Positions 1-5,578 of a stretch of DNA of 7,206 nt are shown here, piece after piece (within the stretch, counting starts at the first letter, position 1; each line of letters begins with the position of its first letter). The notes below the pieces were generated by a model. It did no database searches, had not been told where the DNA came from, and worked only from the letters and a program-made list of their open reading frames with translations. The position numbers and the translations under genes are program-made. The DNA comes from Minisyncoccota bacterium. Its GTDB lineage: Bacteria; Patescibacteriota; Minisyncoccia; Minisyncoccales; CSSED10-335. Where the stretch lies: contig JAJOKY010000021.1 in assembly GCA_021129615.1 (NCBI GenBank), positions 1 to 7,206 of the forward strand, read 5' to 3'.

Positions 1-15
1 ATAAAAAATAAAAAA

Positions 16-210
16 ATGGAAACACTTAAATTGATAGTATTTATTTTTCTTTTAGTGGATGCTGTTGCAGTAAATTTTATTGTTTGGTTTGGCGAAAAAT
101 GGTATTTAGAAAATTTAAAAATTATGACTCGCTACTTACCACCAGCAAAGGGGTGGGCAGTTCTATATTTAGTTATGGTTGCTTGGATCGGGTTTTTAAC
201 TTTAATTTAA
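16..210 (+). CDS. Small two-helix membrane protein, unknown function
   Basis: This 64-residue protein is almost entirely hydrophobic. I see one membrane segment at about residues 5-24, a short polar and aromatic stretch with charged residues (about 26-43, including a KWYLENLK segment and an LPPAKGW turn), and a second membrane segment at about 46-64 that runs to the C-terminus. I recognise no family. The stop lies only 6 bp before the start of the HlyD-like adaptor gene, so the two are probably co-transcribed. It could be an accessory subunit of the exporter, but only position supports that. No Shine-Dalgarno motif precedes the ATG; the preceding bases are A-rich. The start lies 15 bp from the window edge, so an upstream in-frame start cannot be excluded. 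Codon use matches the neighbours and there is no sign of truncation. Confidence is moderate that it is a real gene and very low for any role. Confidence 0.6.
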   Translation: METLKLIVFIFLLVDAVAVNFIVWFGEKWYLENLKIMTRYLPPAKGWAVLYLVMVAWIGFLTLI

Positions 211-216
211 TCAGAA

Positions 217-1815
217 ATGATTAAAAAATACATAATATTAGCTAAAGAAAAAATAAAAAAAAGAAAAAAATTTTTATGGATTGCTCTTTTTGTTCTATTG
301 ATTTTCTCTATTTTTTGGATTATCAATAGAGACCCAAAGATAGATAGGGAGGTTGTGGAAGTTTTAAGGGGTGATATCACAAAAGAGATATTTGAGGTTG
401 GAATGGTTAAAAGAGGGGAAGAGATAAGTCTTTCGTTTAGATCTGGGGGAGAAATTAATTCTATCCTATTTAGAGAGGGTGATCAGATTGTAAAGGGAGA
501 AACGATAGCCTCTCTAAATAATAGTATCACTCAGATAAGGTTAGAAAAGGCAAAAAAAGCTTTTAGTTCTGCTAAGATCGCTTTTAGCAAGCTTCAAGCT
601 GGTAGTGATAAAGATGTTTTGATTGCTCAAACATCTCTTACTAATGCAAAAAATGAACTAGATTCCGCTATCCTTAATTTAGAAAAAGTCAATTCTATCA
701 CTGAGACAAGGTTAAATAATCTCCATCAAGACTCTCTATCTTTGATTGATTCGGCAACAATGATATCAAGGGTGAGTAGTAATTTAGCAGATACAGTTTC
801 AAGGGTTCATTTTTCTAACTTTATTACAGAGGACTCAAGGAAAGGGTTAAGTGCTAGAGATAAGATTAGGTGGAGCTTTAATTCAATAAAGACTAATCAA
901 TCTTTATTAAATATTAAGCTAAGACTAAAGGTTATATCAGAAGAGATTGATATTATTTTAGATGTTCTTGAAACACCAACTTATTATAGTTCGTCTGAGA
1001 GTGAAAGAGCTCTTTTGCTGGCTCAAAAAAACTCTATTAACCAATCACTTGCATCAGTTATCTCTATTCTTGGGAAAATAAATTCTGCGAAAATTCTTGG
1101 AGAATCAGAGATATTGGCTGCGGAGACTCAAGAGAGTAGAGCTAGGGGGGCCTTTGTTCAAGCATCTAATCAATTTGAAAAAATAAAATCACCAGCCAGA
1201 GAAGAGAGTCTTAGGTTGGCAAAGTTAGAAATGGAGCAAGCGGAGCTTCAAATTAGACTATTAGAAGCAACAATAAGAGAATCACTTATTATTGCACCTT
1301 TTAGCGGAAGGGTGATTAGGGTTAAGGCCAGGATTGGAGAAACTATATCAGCTGGATCTCCAGTAATTACAATAATAGCAGATAAACCATATCAGATAGA
1401 AATTAATGTTTATGAGGGTGATATTATTGATGTAGAGATTGGAAATCCTGTTCAAATAGAGGTTATCGCTTTTCCAGATAAAGTTTTTAATGGAGAAATT
1501 ATTTTTATCGATTATGCACCAAGGATTATTAATGGGGTCGTCTACTATAGGGTAATTGCTGATATATCAGACTATCCGAAGGCGATGATGATTGGAATGA
1601 CTGTTGATGCAACGATTATCCCTGCAAAAAAATCGAATGTTCTGTTTTTACCGATTAAGGCGATTAAAGAATATGATGGAAAGTCAAAGGTATTTTTACT
1701 AGATAAAAATGAAGATATATCTGAGGTTATTGTTGAGACTGGGTTGAATGGAAGTAACAGAATGATTGAGTTAATATCTGGGGTTAGTGAAGGAGATAGG
1801 GTTATAATAAAATGA
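217..1815 (+). CDS. HlyD/MacA-family efflux periplasmic-adaptor-like subunit
   Basis: This 532-residue membrane fusion protein probably links the MacB-type permease to whatever lies outside the membrane. A basic N-terminus (KIKKRKK) precedes one membrane anchor at about 19-37. A lipoyl-like half motif follows at about 67-100 (GGEINSILFREGDQIVKGE). A long, mainly helical section spans about 103-353. The second lipoyl half is at about 355-389 (IIAPFSGRVIRVKARIGE), then a beta-barrel region at about 391-470 and a membrane-proximal region to the end, with the family-typical ending GVSEGDRVIIK. The helical section is roughly 250 residues, clearly longer than the short hairpin of E. coli MacA, which accounts for the large size. 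The stop overlaps the ATPase start as ATGA and the next in-frame codon is TAA, giving tandem stops. The chosen start gives a normal positive-inside anchor. The family call is firm; substrate and partner are unknown. In a monoderm cell there would be no outer-membrane channel to dock with. Confidence 0.9.
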   Translation: MIKKYIILAKEKIKKRKKFLWIALFVLLIFSIFWIINRDPKIDREVVEVLRGDITKEIFEVGMVKRGEEISLSFRSGGEINSILFREGDQIVKGETIASLNNSITQIRLEKAKKAFSSAKIAFSKLQAGSDKDVLIAQTSLTNAKNELDSAILNLEKVNSITETRLNNLHQDSLSLIDSATMISRVSSNLADTVSRVHFSNFITEDSRKGLSARDKIRWSFNSIKTNQSLLNIKLRLKVISEEIDIILDVLETPTYYSSSESERALLLAQKNSINQSLASVISILGKINSAKILGESEILAAETQESRARGAFVQASNQFEKIKSPAREESLRLAKLEMEQAELQIRLLEATIRESLIIAPFSGRVIRVKARIGETISAGSPVITIIADKPYQIEINVYEGDIIDVEIGNPVQIEVIAFPDKVFNGEIIFIDYAPRIINGVVYYRVIADISDYPKAMMIGMTVDATIIPAKKSNVLFLPIKAIKEYDGKSKVFLLDKNEDISEVIVETGLNGSNRMIELISGVSEGDRVIIK

Positions 1816-2489
1816 TAAATAATACATTAATAAGGCTAGAGGATGCTTGGAAGATTTATGATTTTGGGAAGATAAAATTAGAGGTTTTAAAGGCGGTAAA
1901 TTTAGAGATTAAATTAGGCGATTTTGCGGTCATACTGGGTCCGAGTGGGTCTGGAAAGTCGACCCTACTTAATCTCGTTAGTTGCTTGGATATTCCAACA
2001 AGTGGTAAGTTTTTTTTTGAAGAGAGGGACATTTCACTTATATCAGAGGATGACTTAGCACAAATAAGAGGGAAGAAGATTGGGTTTATATTCCAGAGGT
2101 TTAATCTTTTACCACATCTTACTGCTCTTGAAAATGTGACTATACCAACGATATTCCAAGGGATTGAAAATGAAAAAGCTTTGAGTCATGGAAGGTTTCT
2201 CTTATCTGAGCTAGGGCTAGGCGAAAGGTTCAATCATCGTCCAGCTGAGTTATCTGGTGGAGAAAGTCAAAGGGTTGCTATTGCTCGTTCATTAATTAAT
2301 AATCCTGAAATTATAGTTGCTGATGAACCAACTGGAAATGTTGACTCTAAAACTGGCGAAAAGATAATGAGTATATTCAAAAATTTAAATAAAGATGAAG
2401 GAAAAACCCTGATTATGGTAACACACGATAATGATTTAATCAGTTATGGAAATAGGATAATAAAAATAAAGGATGGGGAGATACAGTGA
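1812..2489 (+). CDS. ABC transporter ATP-binding protein, MacB/LolD type
   Basis: This 225-residue ATPase should power the permease encoded downstream by binding and hydrolysing ATP at the cytoplasmic face. All core motifs are visible: an A-loop tyrosine at Y16, Walker A GPSGSGKST at 43-51, the Q-loop glutamine at Q95 in IFQRFNLLPHLTALENV, the signature LSGGE at 147-151, Walker B IIVADEP at 167-173 with the catalytic E172, a D-loop GNVDS, and the switch histidine H205 in MVTHD. The post-Q-loop sequence and the signature context (SQRVAIARSL) are characteristic of the MacB/LolD/FtsE branch. Length is normal for that family, which supports TGA as a genuine stop. The gene overlaps the adaptor by 4 bp, suggesting translational coupling. 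An AAGGAG lies 16 bp before the start, too far for a standard ribosome site. Unusually, its partner permease does not follow directly but after about 324 bp of repeat-like DNA. LolD-like lipoprotein release is less likely given the adaptor. Confidence 0.95.
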   Translation: MINNTLIRLEDAWKIYDFGKIKLEVLKAVNLEIKLGDFAVILGPSGSGKSTLLNLVSCLDIPTSGKFFFEERDISLISEDDLAQIRGKKIGFIFQRFNLLPHLTALENVTIPTIFQGIENEKALSHGRFLLSELGLGERFNHRPAELSGGESQRVAIARSLINNPEIIVADEPTGNVDSKTGEKIMSIFKNLNKDEGKTLIMVTHDNDLISYGNRIIKIKDGEIQ

Positions 2490-2527
2490 GGGAGGAGGGG
2501 GAAAAGGAGGGGGAATTATTTAATTGC

Positions 2528-2597
2528 CCCGATTTCGTCGAGGATCCGCAATGTTCCTACATCGGGATAGATTGCGGATTGCGAATTGGGATAGGAA
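2528..2597. repeat. GC-richer dyad segment with interleaved complementary arms
   Basis: CCCGAT at 2528-2533 is complementary to ATCGGG at 2561-2566, and ATCCGCAAT at 2544-2552 is complementary to ATTGCGGAT at 2571-2579. The pairs are interleaved (A, B, A', B'), a layout that as RNA could form an H-type pseudoknot, or two alternative hairpins. A further six-base match joins TTCCTA (2554-2559) with TAGGAA (2592-2597). Short direct repeats are nested here: GATTGCG twice in tandem (2570-2583) and GGGATAG at 2564-2570 and 2588-2594. No T-run follows either stem, so it is not a typical intrinsic terminator. Function is unknown. Confidence 0.55.
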
Positions 2598-2702
2598 AGA
2601 AAGAGGGAGCGGAGGGAAGAGAGGGGAGCAGGAATTTCCAATATCTAATTTCTAATTTTCAATAAAATGTCTAATACCCAATTGCTAAATGGGGAAGGAG
2701 GG

Positions 2703-2720
2703 AGGGGAGAGGAGAGGGGA
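2703..2720 (+). repeat. Perfect polypurine mirror repeat (possible H-DNA/triplex site)
   Basis: AGGGGAGAGGAGAGGGGA reads the same forwards and backwards on one strand over 18 bases, all purine. Polypurine mirror repeats are the classical sequence requirement for intramolecular triplex (H-DNA) under supercoiling. The mirror is seen directly; triplex formation in the cell is inference, and the arm length (9 bases each side, no spacer) is near the low end for stable triplexes. Confidence 0.5.
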
Positions 2721-2725
2721 ATTAC

Positions 2726-2797
2726 AAATCTAAAATTCCGAATAAATCACAAATTCAAAACATTTAGAACTTGTTTGTGATTTGTAATTTTAGATTT
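2726..2797. repeat. AT-rich imperfect inverted repeat upstream of the permease
   Basis: AAATCTAAAATT (2726-2737) plus AATCACAAA (2745-2753) are complementary to TTTGTGATT (2774-2782) plus AATTTTAGATTT (2786-2797). This gives 12 and 9 matched bases interrupted by an unequal internal loop (7 versus 3 bases), around a 20-base apical loop. Another register also pairs: ATTACAAATC (2721-2730) with GATTTGTAAT (2779-2788). The right arm ends 16 bases before the permease ATG. With no G/C-rich stem or U-run it does not resemble a terminator. It could hinder or regulate translation of the permease, or simply be a repeat boundary. Confidence 0.6.
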
Positions 2798-2803
2798 TAT
2801 ATT
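2775..2803 (+). promoter_or_regulatory. Candidate internal promoter before the permease
   Basis: TTGTGA (2775-2780) and TATATT (2798-2803) are separated by 17 bp and match the sigma-70 consensus hexamers at 4/6 and 5/6. Transcription would begin just before the permease ATG at 2814, leaving almost no leader. The -35 hexamer overlaps the right arm of the inverted repeat. In DNA this AT-rich such matches arise often by chance, so this is tentative. It would explain how the permease and the downstream genes are expressed despite the gap. Confidence 0.25.
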
Positions 2804-2813
2804 TAATTTATCT

Positions 2814-4022
2814 ATGATAATACAATATTTTAAAATAGCAGCAAAAAACTTAAGAGCCAGATCTCTTAGAAGTTGGTTAACAATTATGGGTATTGTAATT
2901 GGTATTTTTTTGGTTATCTCTCTTTTGGCTCTTAGTGGGGGACTTAAGCAATCCATTATGAGTGAACTTAGAATGATGGGAGGAAATATTATTCTTATTA
3001 CACCCGGTGAGGATATGATAATGGGTATGATGGCAGGTTTAGAATTAAGTGATAGGGATATAAAAGCGATAAGAAGATCTAAGGGTGTGGACTCAGTGAT
3101 TGCTATGCCCTGGGATATGGAGGTTGTTAGACATCAAGATAGCGCAGAATCAACGATACTGTTTGGTATATCTCTTGAAGGTGGTCTCGATATATTACAG
3201 GATGATATGGGATGGGAGACAACCGAAGGAGAATTTCCTCGCCCCGGTAGGAGAGAAGCTCTAGTTGGACACCTAGTTCCAAGAGATATATTTCCCGAAA
3301 TGAGGATTGGAGATGAGATTAGAGTACAAGGAAGACGATTTACTGTTTCTGGGACATTAAGGTCTTTAGGAAATAGGCAAGATGATTCAATGATTATGCT
3401 GGATTTGAGTGATTATAGGGCTGTTACTGGAGACAGGGATGGAGCATCAGTAGTTATGGCTAGAGCAATGGATGATTTTGATGTTAATTCTGTAGTTCAA
3501 AATATAGAAGATTCACTTCAAGAAACTAGAAAAAGGGTTGTAGGACAAGACTCTCCTCCATTTTCTGTGATTGCTAGTGATACTGCTTCTGATATGGTGG
3601 AGGGGGTGATGGGAATATTGCAAGTAGCTGTTTTTGCTTTTGCAAGTATTGCTATATTAGTTGGTGGAATTGGAATAATGAATACAATGTTTACTTCAGT
3701 TAAAGAGAGGACTAGGGAGATTGGGATATTAAAAGCAGTTGGAGCTAAAAAGAAGCATATAGTTATGATATTTCTTTTTGAGTCGGGTATAATAGGTCTT
3801 ATTGGTGGGATTGGTGGAGTTATTTTGGGTATTTTTTTATCAAAAGGGGTTGAATTTGCGCTTGCTCAAAATGGAGCAATGATACCACTTGAGGCCTACA
3901 TCTCACCATCCCTTGTCTTGTTTGGATTAAGTTTTTCGTTTATAATTGGTTGTATCTCAGGTTATTTTCCAGCTCGTGGAGCTGCTAAACTTCAACCTGT
4001 TGATGCTTTAAGATATGAATAA
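2814..4022 (+). CDS. ABC transporter permease, MacB/FtsX family
   Basis: This 402-residue integral membrane protein should form a homodimeric permease with the MacB-type ATPase. It shows the family layout: a basic N-terminal segment (KNLRARSLRSWLT), TM1 at about 21-42, a large extracytoplasmic MacB_PCD domain at about 43-265, then TM2 (about 268-290), TM3 (about 316-343) and TM4 (about 365-385). The conserved cytoplasmic loop after TM2 (NTMFTSVKERTREIGILKAV, 290-309) and the C-terminal PARGAAKLQPVDALRYE (386-402) are hallmark coupling segments. Unlike proteobacterial MacB it has no fused nucleotide-binding domain; that is encoded separately upstream. An in-frame TGA at 2778 limits any upstream extension, and the N-terminus fits the family, so the start is secure, although no ribosome site is visible. 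The last 8 bases overlap xseA. The transported substrate (peptide, lipid, macrolide-like compound or lipoprotein) cannot be deduced. Confidence 0.93.
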   Translation: MIIQYFKIAAKNLRARSLRSWLTIMGIVIGIFLVISLLALSGGLKQSIMSELRMMGGNIILITPGEDMIMGMMAGLELSDRDIKAIRRSKGVDSVIAMPWDMEVVRHQDSAESTILFGISLEGGLDILQDDMGWETTEGEFPRPGRREALVGHLVPRDIFPEMRIGDEIRVQGRRFTVSGTLRSLGNRQDDSMIMLDLSDYRAVTGDRDGASVVMARAMDDFDVNSVVQNIEDSLQETRKRVVGQDSPPFSVIASDTASDMVEGVMGILQVAVFAFASIAILVGGIGIMNTMFTSVKERTREIGILKAVGAKKKHIVMIFLFESGIIGLIGGIGGVILGIFLSKGVEFALAQNGAMIPLEAYISPSLVLFGLSFSFIIGCISGYFPARGAAKLQPVDALRYE

Positions 4023-5343
4023 AGAGGGGTTTGAAAATCCAATATCAGTTTCTGACTATATCTTATTTTTAAATGAGATATTAAAGAAGGTTAAAGTAAA
4101 AGTTGTTGGGGAGGTAAGCCAACTAAAGATCCATGGACCCAGTGGTCATGTCTATTTTACACTTAAAGACAAAAATGGAAGTGGAGTTATCAATTGTGTG
4201 GTTTGGAAGTCTATCTATAAAATGTTTGGAGAATCTCTGAAAGAGGGGATGGAAATTATAGTCTCTGGGAAGTCAGATATATATGCCCCGAGAGGATCTC
4301 TTACTTTTAAGGTAGAAAGCTTTGAGTTGGTTGGAGAAGGAGCCCTAAAAAAAGCTTATGATGAGCTTAAAATAAAGCTAATGAAAGAGGGTATTTTTAG
4401 CCAAGATAAGAAAAGGCCAATCCCAGACCACCCCGAAAAAATAGGAGTTATCACTTCGCTAAGAAGTGGGACTGTAATTCATGACTTTACTAGTAATCTT
4501 AAAAAATTTGGATTCAAGATAGTAGCTATAGATTCACGGGTAGAGGGACAAGAGGCAGTAAGGGAGTTGATTGCTTCAGTGAAATCATTTAGAAAAAAGG
4601 ATATAGATGTTCTGGTCATTATAAGGGGTGGTGGATCTTTAGAATCGCTGATGGCTTTTGATAATGAGATGTTAGTTCGAGAAATTGCTAAATTTCCAGT
4701 ACCAGTTATCGCTGGGATAGGGCATCATAAGGATGTGACGCTAGTTTCTCTAGCTGCTGACATTGCAGAATCTACTCCGAGTGCTGTTGCCTACTTATTG
4801 AATAGACCGTGGGAGGTAATCGACAATAAGATTGAAACAGATAAAAAAAGCATATTGTATAATTTTGAATCAACTATAAATAGTTTTAAAAATAAGATTA
4901 ACACATCCCTATCGTCTATATCTAAATTATTTGAATATATATTTAATCAATATAAGAAAATAGAAAATTCTGTTTTATTTGCATCTACTAAGATAGGGCG
5001 TCAGATATCTAAAGATAAAAACCTTATAAAAGAGAGATATAGGCTTATTATCAAGTTATTTTCAGTGGGTATTAGGAATAAAAAAACGGAACTAATGTCT
5101 GACTGGAATAATTTAAGAGATCTGTTTATCCTACTAAGTGAGGAAAAGTCTAGAAAATTGCTTGAGTTTCAGAAAATAATATCTCAAAATAATCCCAAGA
5201 GACAACTAAAAATGGGGTATAGTATTACGCGAATTAATGGGAAAATAGCGCGAAGTGTTTATTCTTTTGAGAAAAATGATATACTAAAAACTGAGCTATT
5301 TGATGGAGAAGTGGAGTCAGAAATTAAAAAAATAAATAGATAA
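4015..5343 (+). CDS. xseA: Exodeoxyribonuclease VII large subunit
   Basis: This is the catalytic subunit of exonuclease VII, which degrades single-stranded DNA from both ends into short oligonucleotides together with XseB. The 442-residue length is normal. An OB-fold DNA-binding domain occupies about 10-105 (ISVSDYILFLNEIL, VKVVGEVSQLKIHGPSGHVYFTLKD split by a loop). The catalytic domain follows, with GVITSLRSGTVIHDF (144-158), RGGGSLESLMAFDNE (204-218), and GIGHHKDVT (234-242), in which H237 and D240 match the essential H and D of E. coli XseA. ADIAESTPSAVA (248-259) is also typical. A helical, coiled-coil-like region at about 268-395 should bind XseB, and the C-terminal beta segment LKMGYSITRINGK has the family pattern, though the usual RGY is MGY here. 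The ATG lies inside the end of the permease gene (8-bp overlap) and xseB starts one base after the stop, so coupled translation is likely. Confidence 0.96.
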   Translation: MNKEGFENPISVSDYILFLNEILKKVKVKVVGEVSQLKIHGPSGHVYFTLKDKNGSGVINCVVWKSIYKMFGESLKEGMEIIVSGKSDIYAPRGSLTFKVESFELVGEGALKKAYDELKIKLMKEGIFSQDKKRPIPDHPEKIGVITSLRSGTVIHDFTSNLKKFGFKIVAIDSRVEGQEAVRELIASVKSFRKKDIDVLVIIRGGGSLESLMAFDNEMLVREIAKFPVPVIAGIGHHKDVTLVSLAADIAESTPSAVAYLLNRPWEVIDNKIETDKKSILYNFESTINSFKNKINTSLSSISKLFEYIFNQYKKIENSVLFASTKIGRQISKDKNLIKERYRLIIKLFSVGIRNKKTELMSDWNNLRDLFILLSEEKSRKLLEFQKIISQNNPKRQLKMGYSITRINGKIARSVYSFEKNDILKTELFDGEVESEIKKINR

Positions 5344-5344
5344 A

Positions 5345-5548
5345 ATGGATAAAAGCAATTTAAGTAAAAATTTAAAAAATCTTTCTGATATCTCTAAGTG
5401 GTTTGAAGAAAGAGATGAGATTGATATTGAGGAGGGATTAAAAAAAGTAAAAGAGGCAAGTTTAATTATAAAAGAAAGCAAGGAGAGGTTAAAAGAGATA
5501 GAGAATGAATTTGAAGAGATAAAGAGAGATGTTGAAGACATCGATTAA
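5345..5548 (+). CDS. xseB: Exodeoxyribonuclease VII small subunit
   Basis: This 67-residue, highly charged, almost wholly helical protein fits XseB, the non-catalytic subunit that decorates the XseA helical arms. The family pattern is present in divergent form: an N-terminal helix (NLKNLSDISKWFEERDEIDI), a turn, then a second helix beginning EEGLKKVKEASLIIKESKER and ending in an acidic, lysine-rich heptad-like segment. Known XseB proteins are about 65-80 residues. Assignment rests on this two-helix pattern plus position, one base after xseA. Taken alone the sequence could be mistaken for a generic coiled coil, so the context matters. No ribosome site is visible; translation probably depends on re-initiation after xseA. 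Confidence 0.85.
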   Translation: MDKSNLSKNLKNLSDISKWFEERDEIDIEEGLKKVKEASLIIKESKERLKEIENEFEEIKRDVEDID

Positions 5549-5574
5549 GAGATAATAAGTCTATATTTTATAAT
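5545..5574 (+). promoter_or_regulatory. Candidate promoter immediately upstream of obg
   Basis: TTAAGA (5545-5550) and a perfect TATAAT (5569-5574) are 18 bp apart, and the -10 box ends 4 bases before the obg ATG at 5579. If used, the transcript would start at or next to the start codon and be essentially leaderless. The -35 match is only 4/6 and overlaps the xseB stop. AT-rich background makes chance TATAAT frequent, so support is weak; read-through from xseAB is the simpler alternative. Confidence 0.25.
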
Positions 5575-5578
5575 AATT

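Larger units (their letters stand above)
2490..2722. repeat. Composite non-coding element: three purine-tract/GGAATT modules
   Basis: This part of the ATPase-permease gap is modular. Three G-rich polypurine tracts (about 2488-2515, 2594-2635 with one interrupting GC, and 2691-2721) each run into GGAATT (2512-2517, 2631-2636, 2718-2723), followed each time by a different segment. The first tract holds a direct repeat GGAGGGGGA at 2494-2502 and 2506-2514. The segment after the second tract is low-complexity, with TCTAAT three times (2644, 2651, 2670). Base composition is quite unlike the flanking genes. Only two tiny ORFs of 34 and 37 codons occur, both reading through the repeats, so I call the region non-coding. 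It is probably a dispersed intergenic repeat or degenerate mobile sequence, but with one copy in the window that is an inference. Confidence 0.6.

Noticed and set aside
1812..1818. TGA might be recoded as glycine, as in some CPR lineages.
   Set aside because: The adaptor's TGA is followed at once by TAA and so is uninformative, but the ATPase ends at TGA at the usual family length, reading-through would enter purine repeats, and full-length genes contain no internal TGA.
2551..2655. 34-codon ORF in the intergenic block with a GAGG 7 bases before its ATG.
   Set aside because: It runs through the dyad and purine tract, its Arg/Gly-rich product reflects the repeat composition, and it has no recognisable features.
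2667..2780. 37-codon ORF in the same frame as the permease, ending 33 bases before it.
   Set aside because: It reads through low-complexity and purine repeats. The product has no hydrophobic or family features, and no ribosome site precedes it at proper spacing.
2490..2813. CRISPR array or tRNA in the intergenic block.
   Set aside because: Repeats are short, irregular and lack even spacers; no cloverleaf or CCA-like pattern is seen.
2747..2956. 69-codon minus-strand ORF.
   Set aside because: It is antisense to the permease start and the inverted repeat; the permease frame has clear family motifs.
5317..5541. 74-codon minus-strand ORF rich in Ser, Leu and Phe.
   Set aside because: It is the antisense shadow of the E/K-rich xseB gene.
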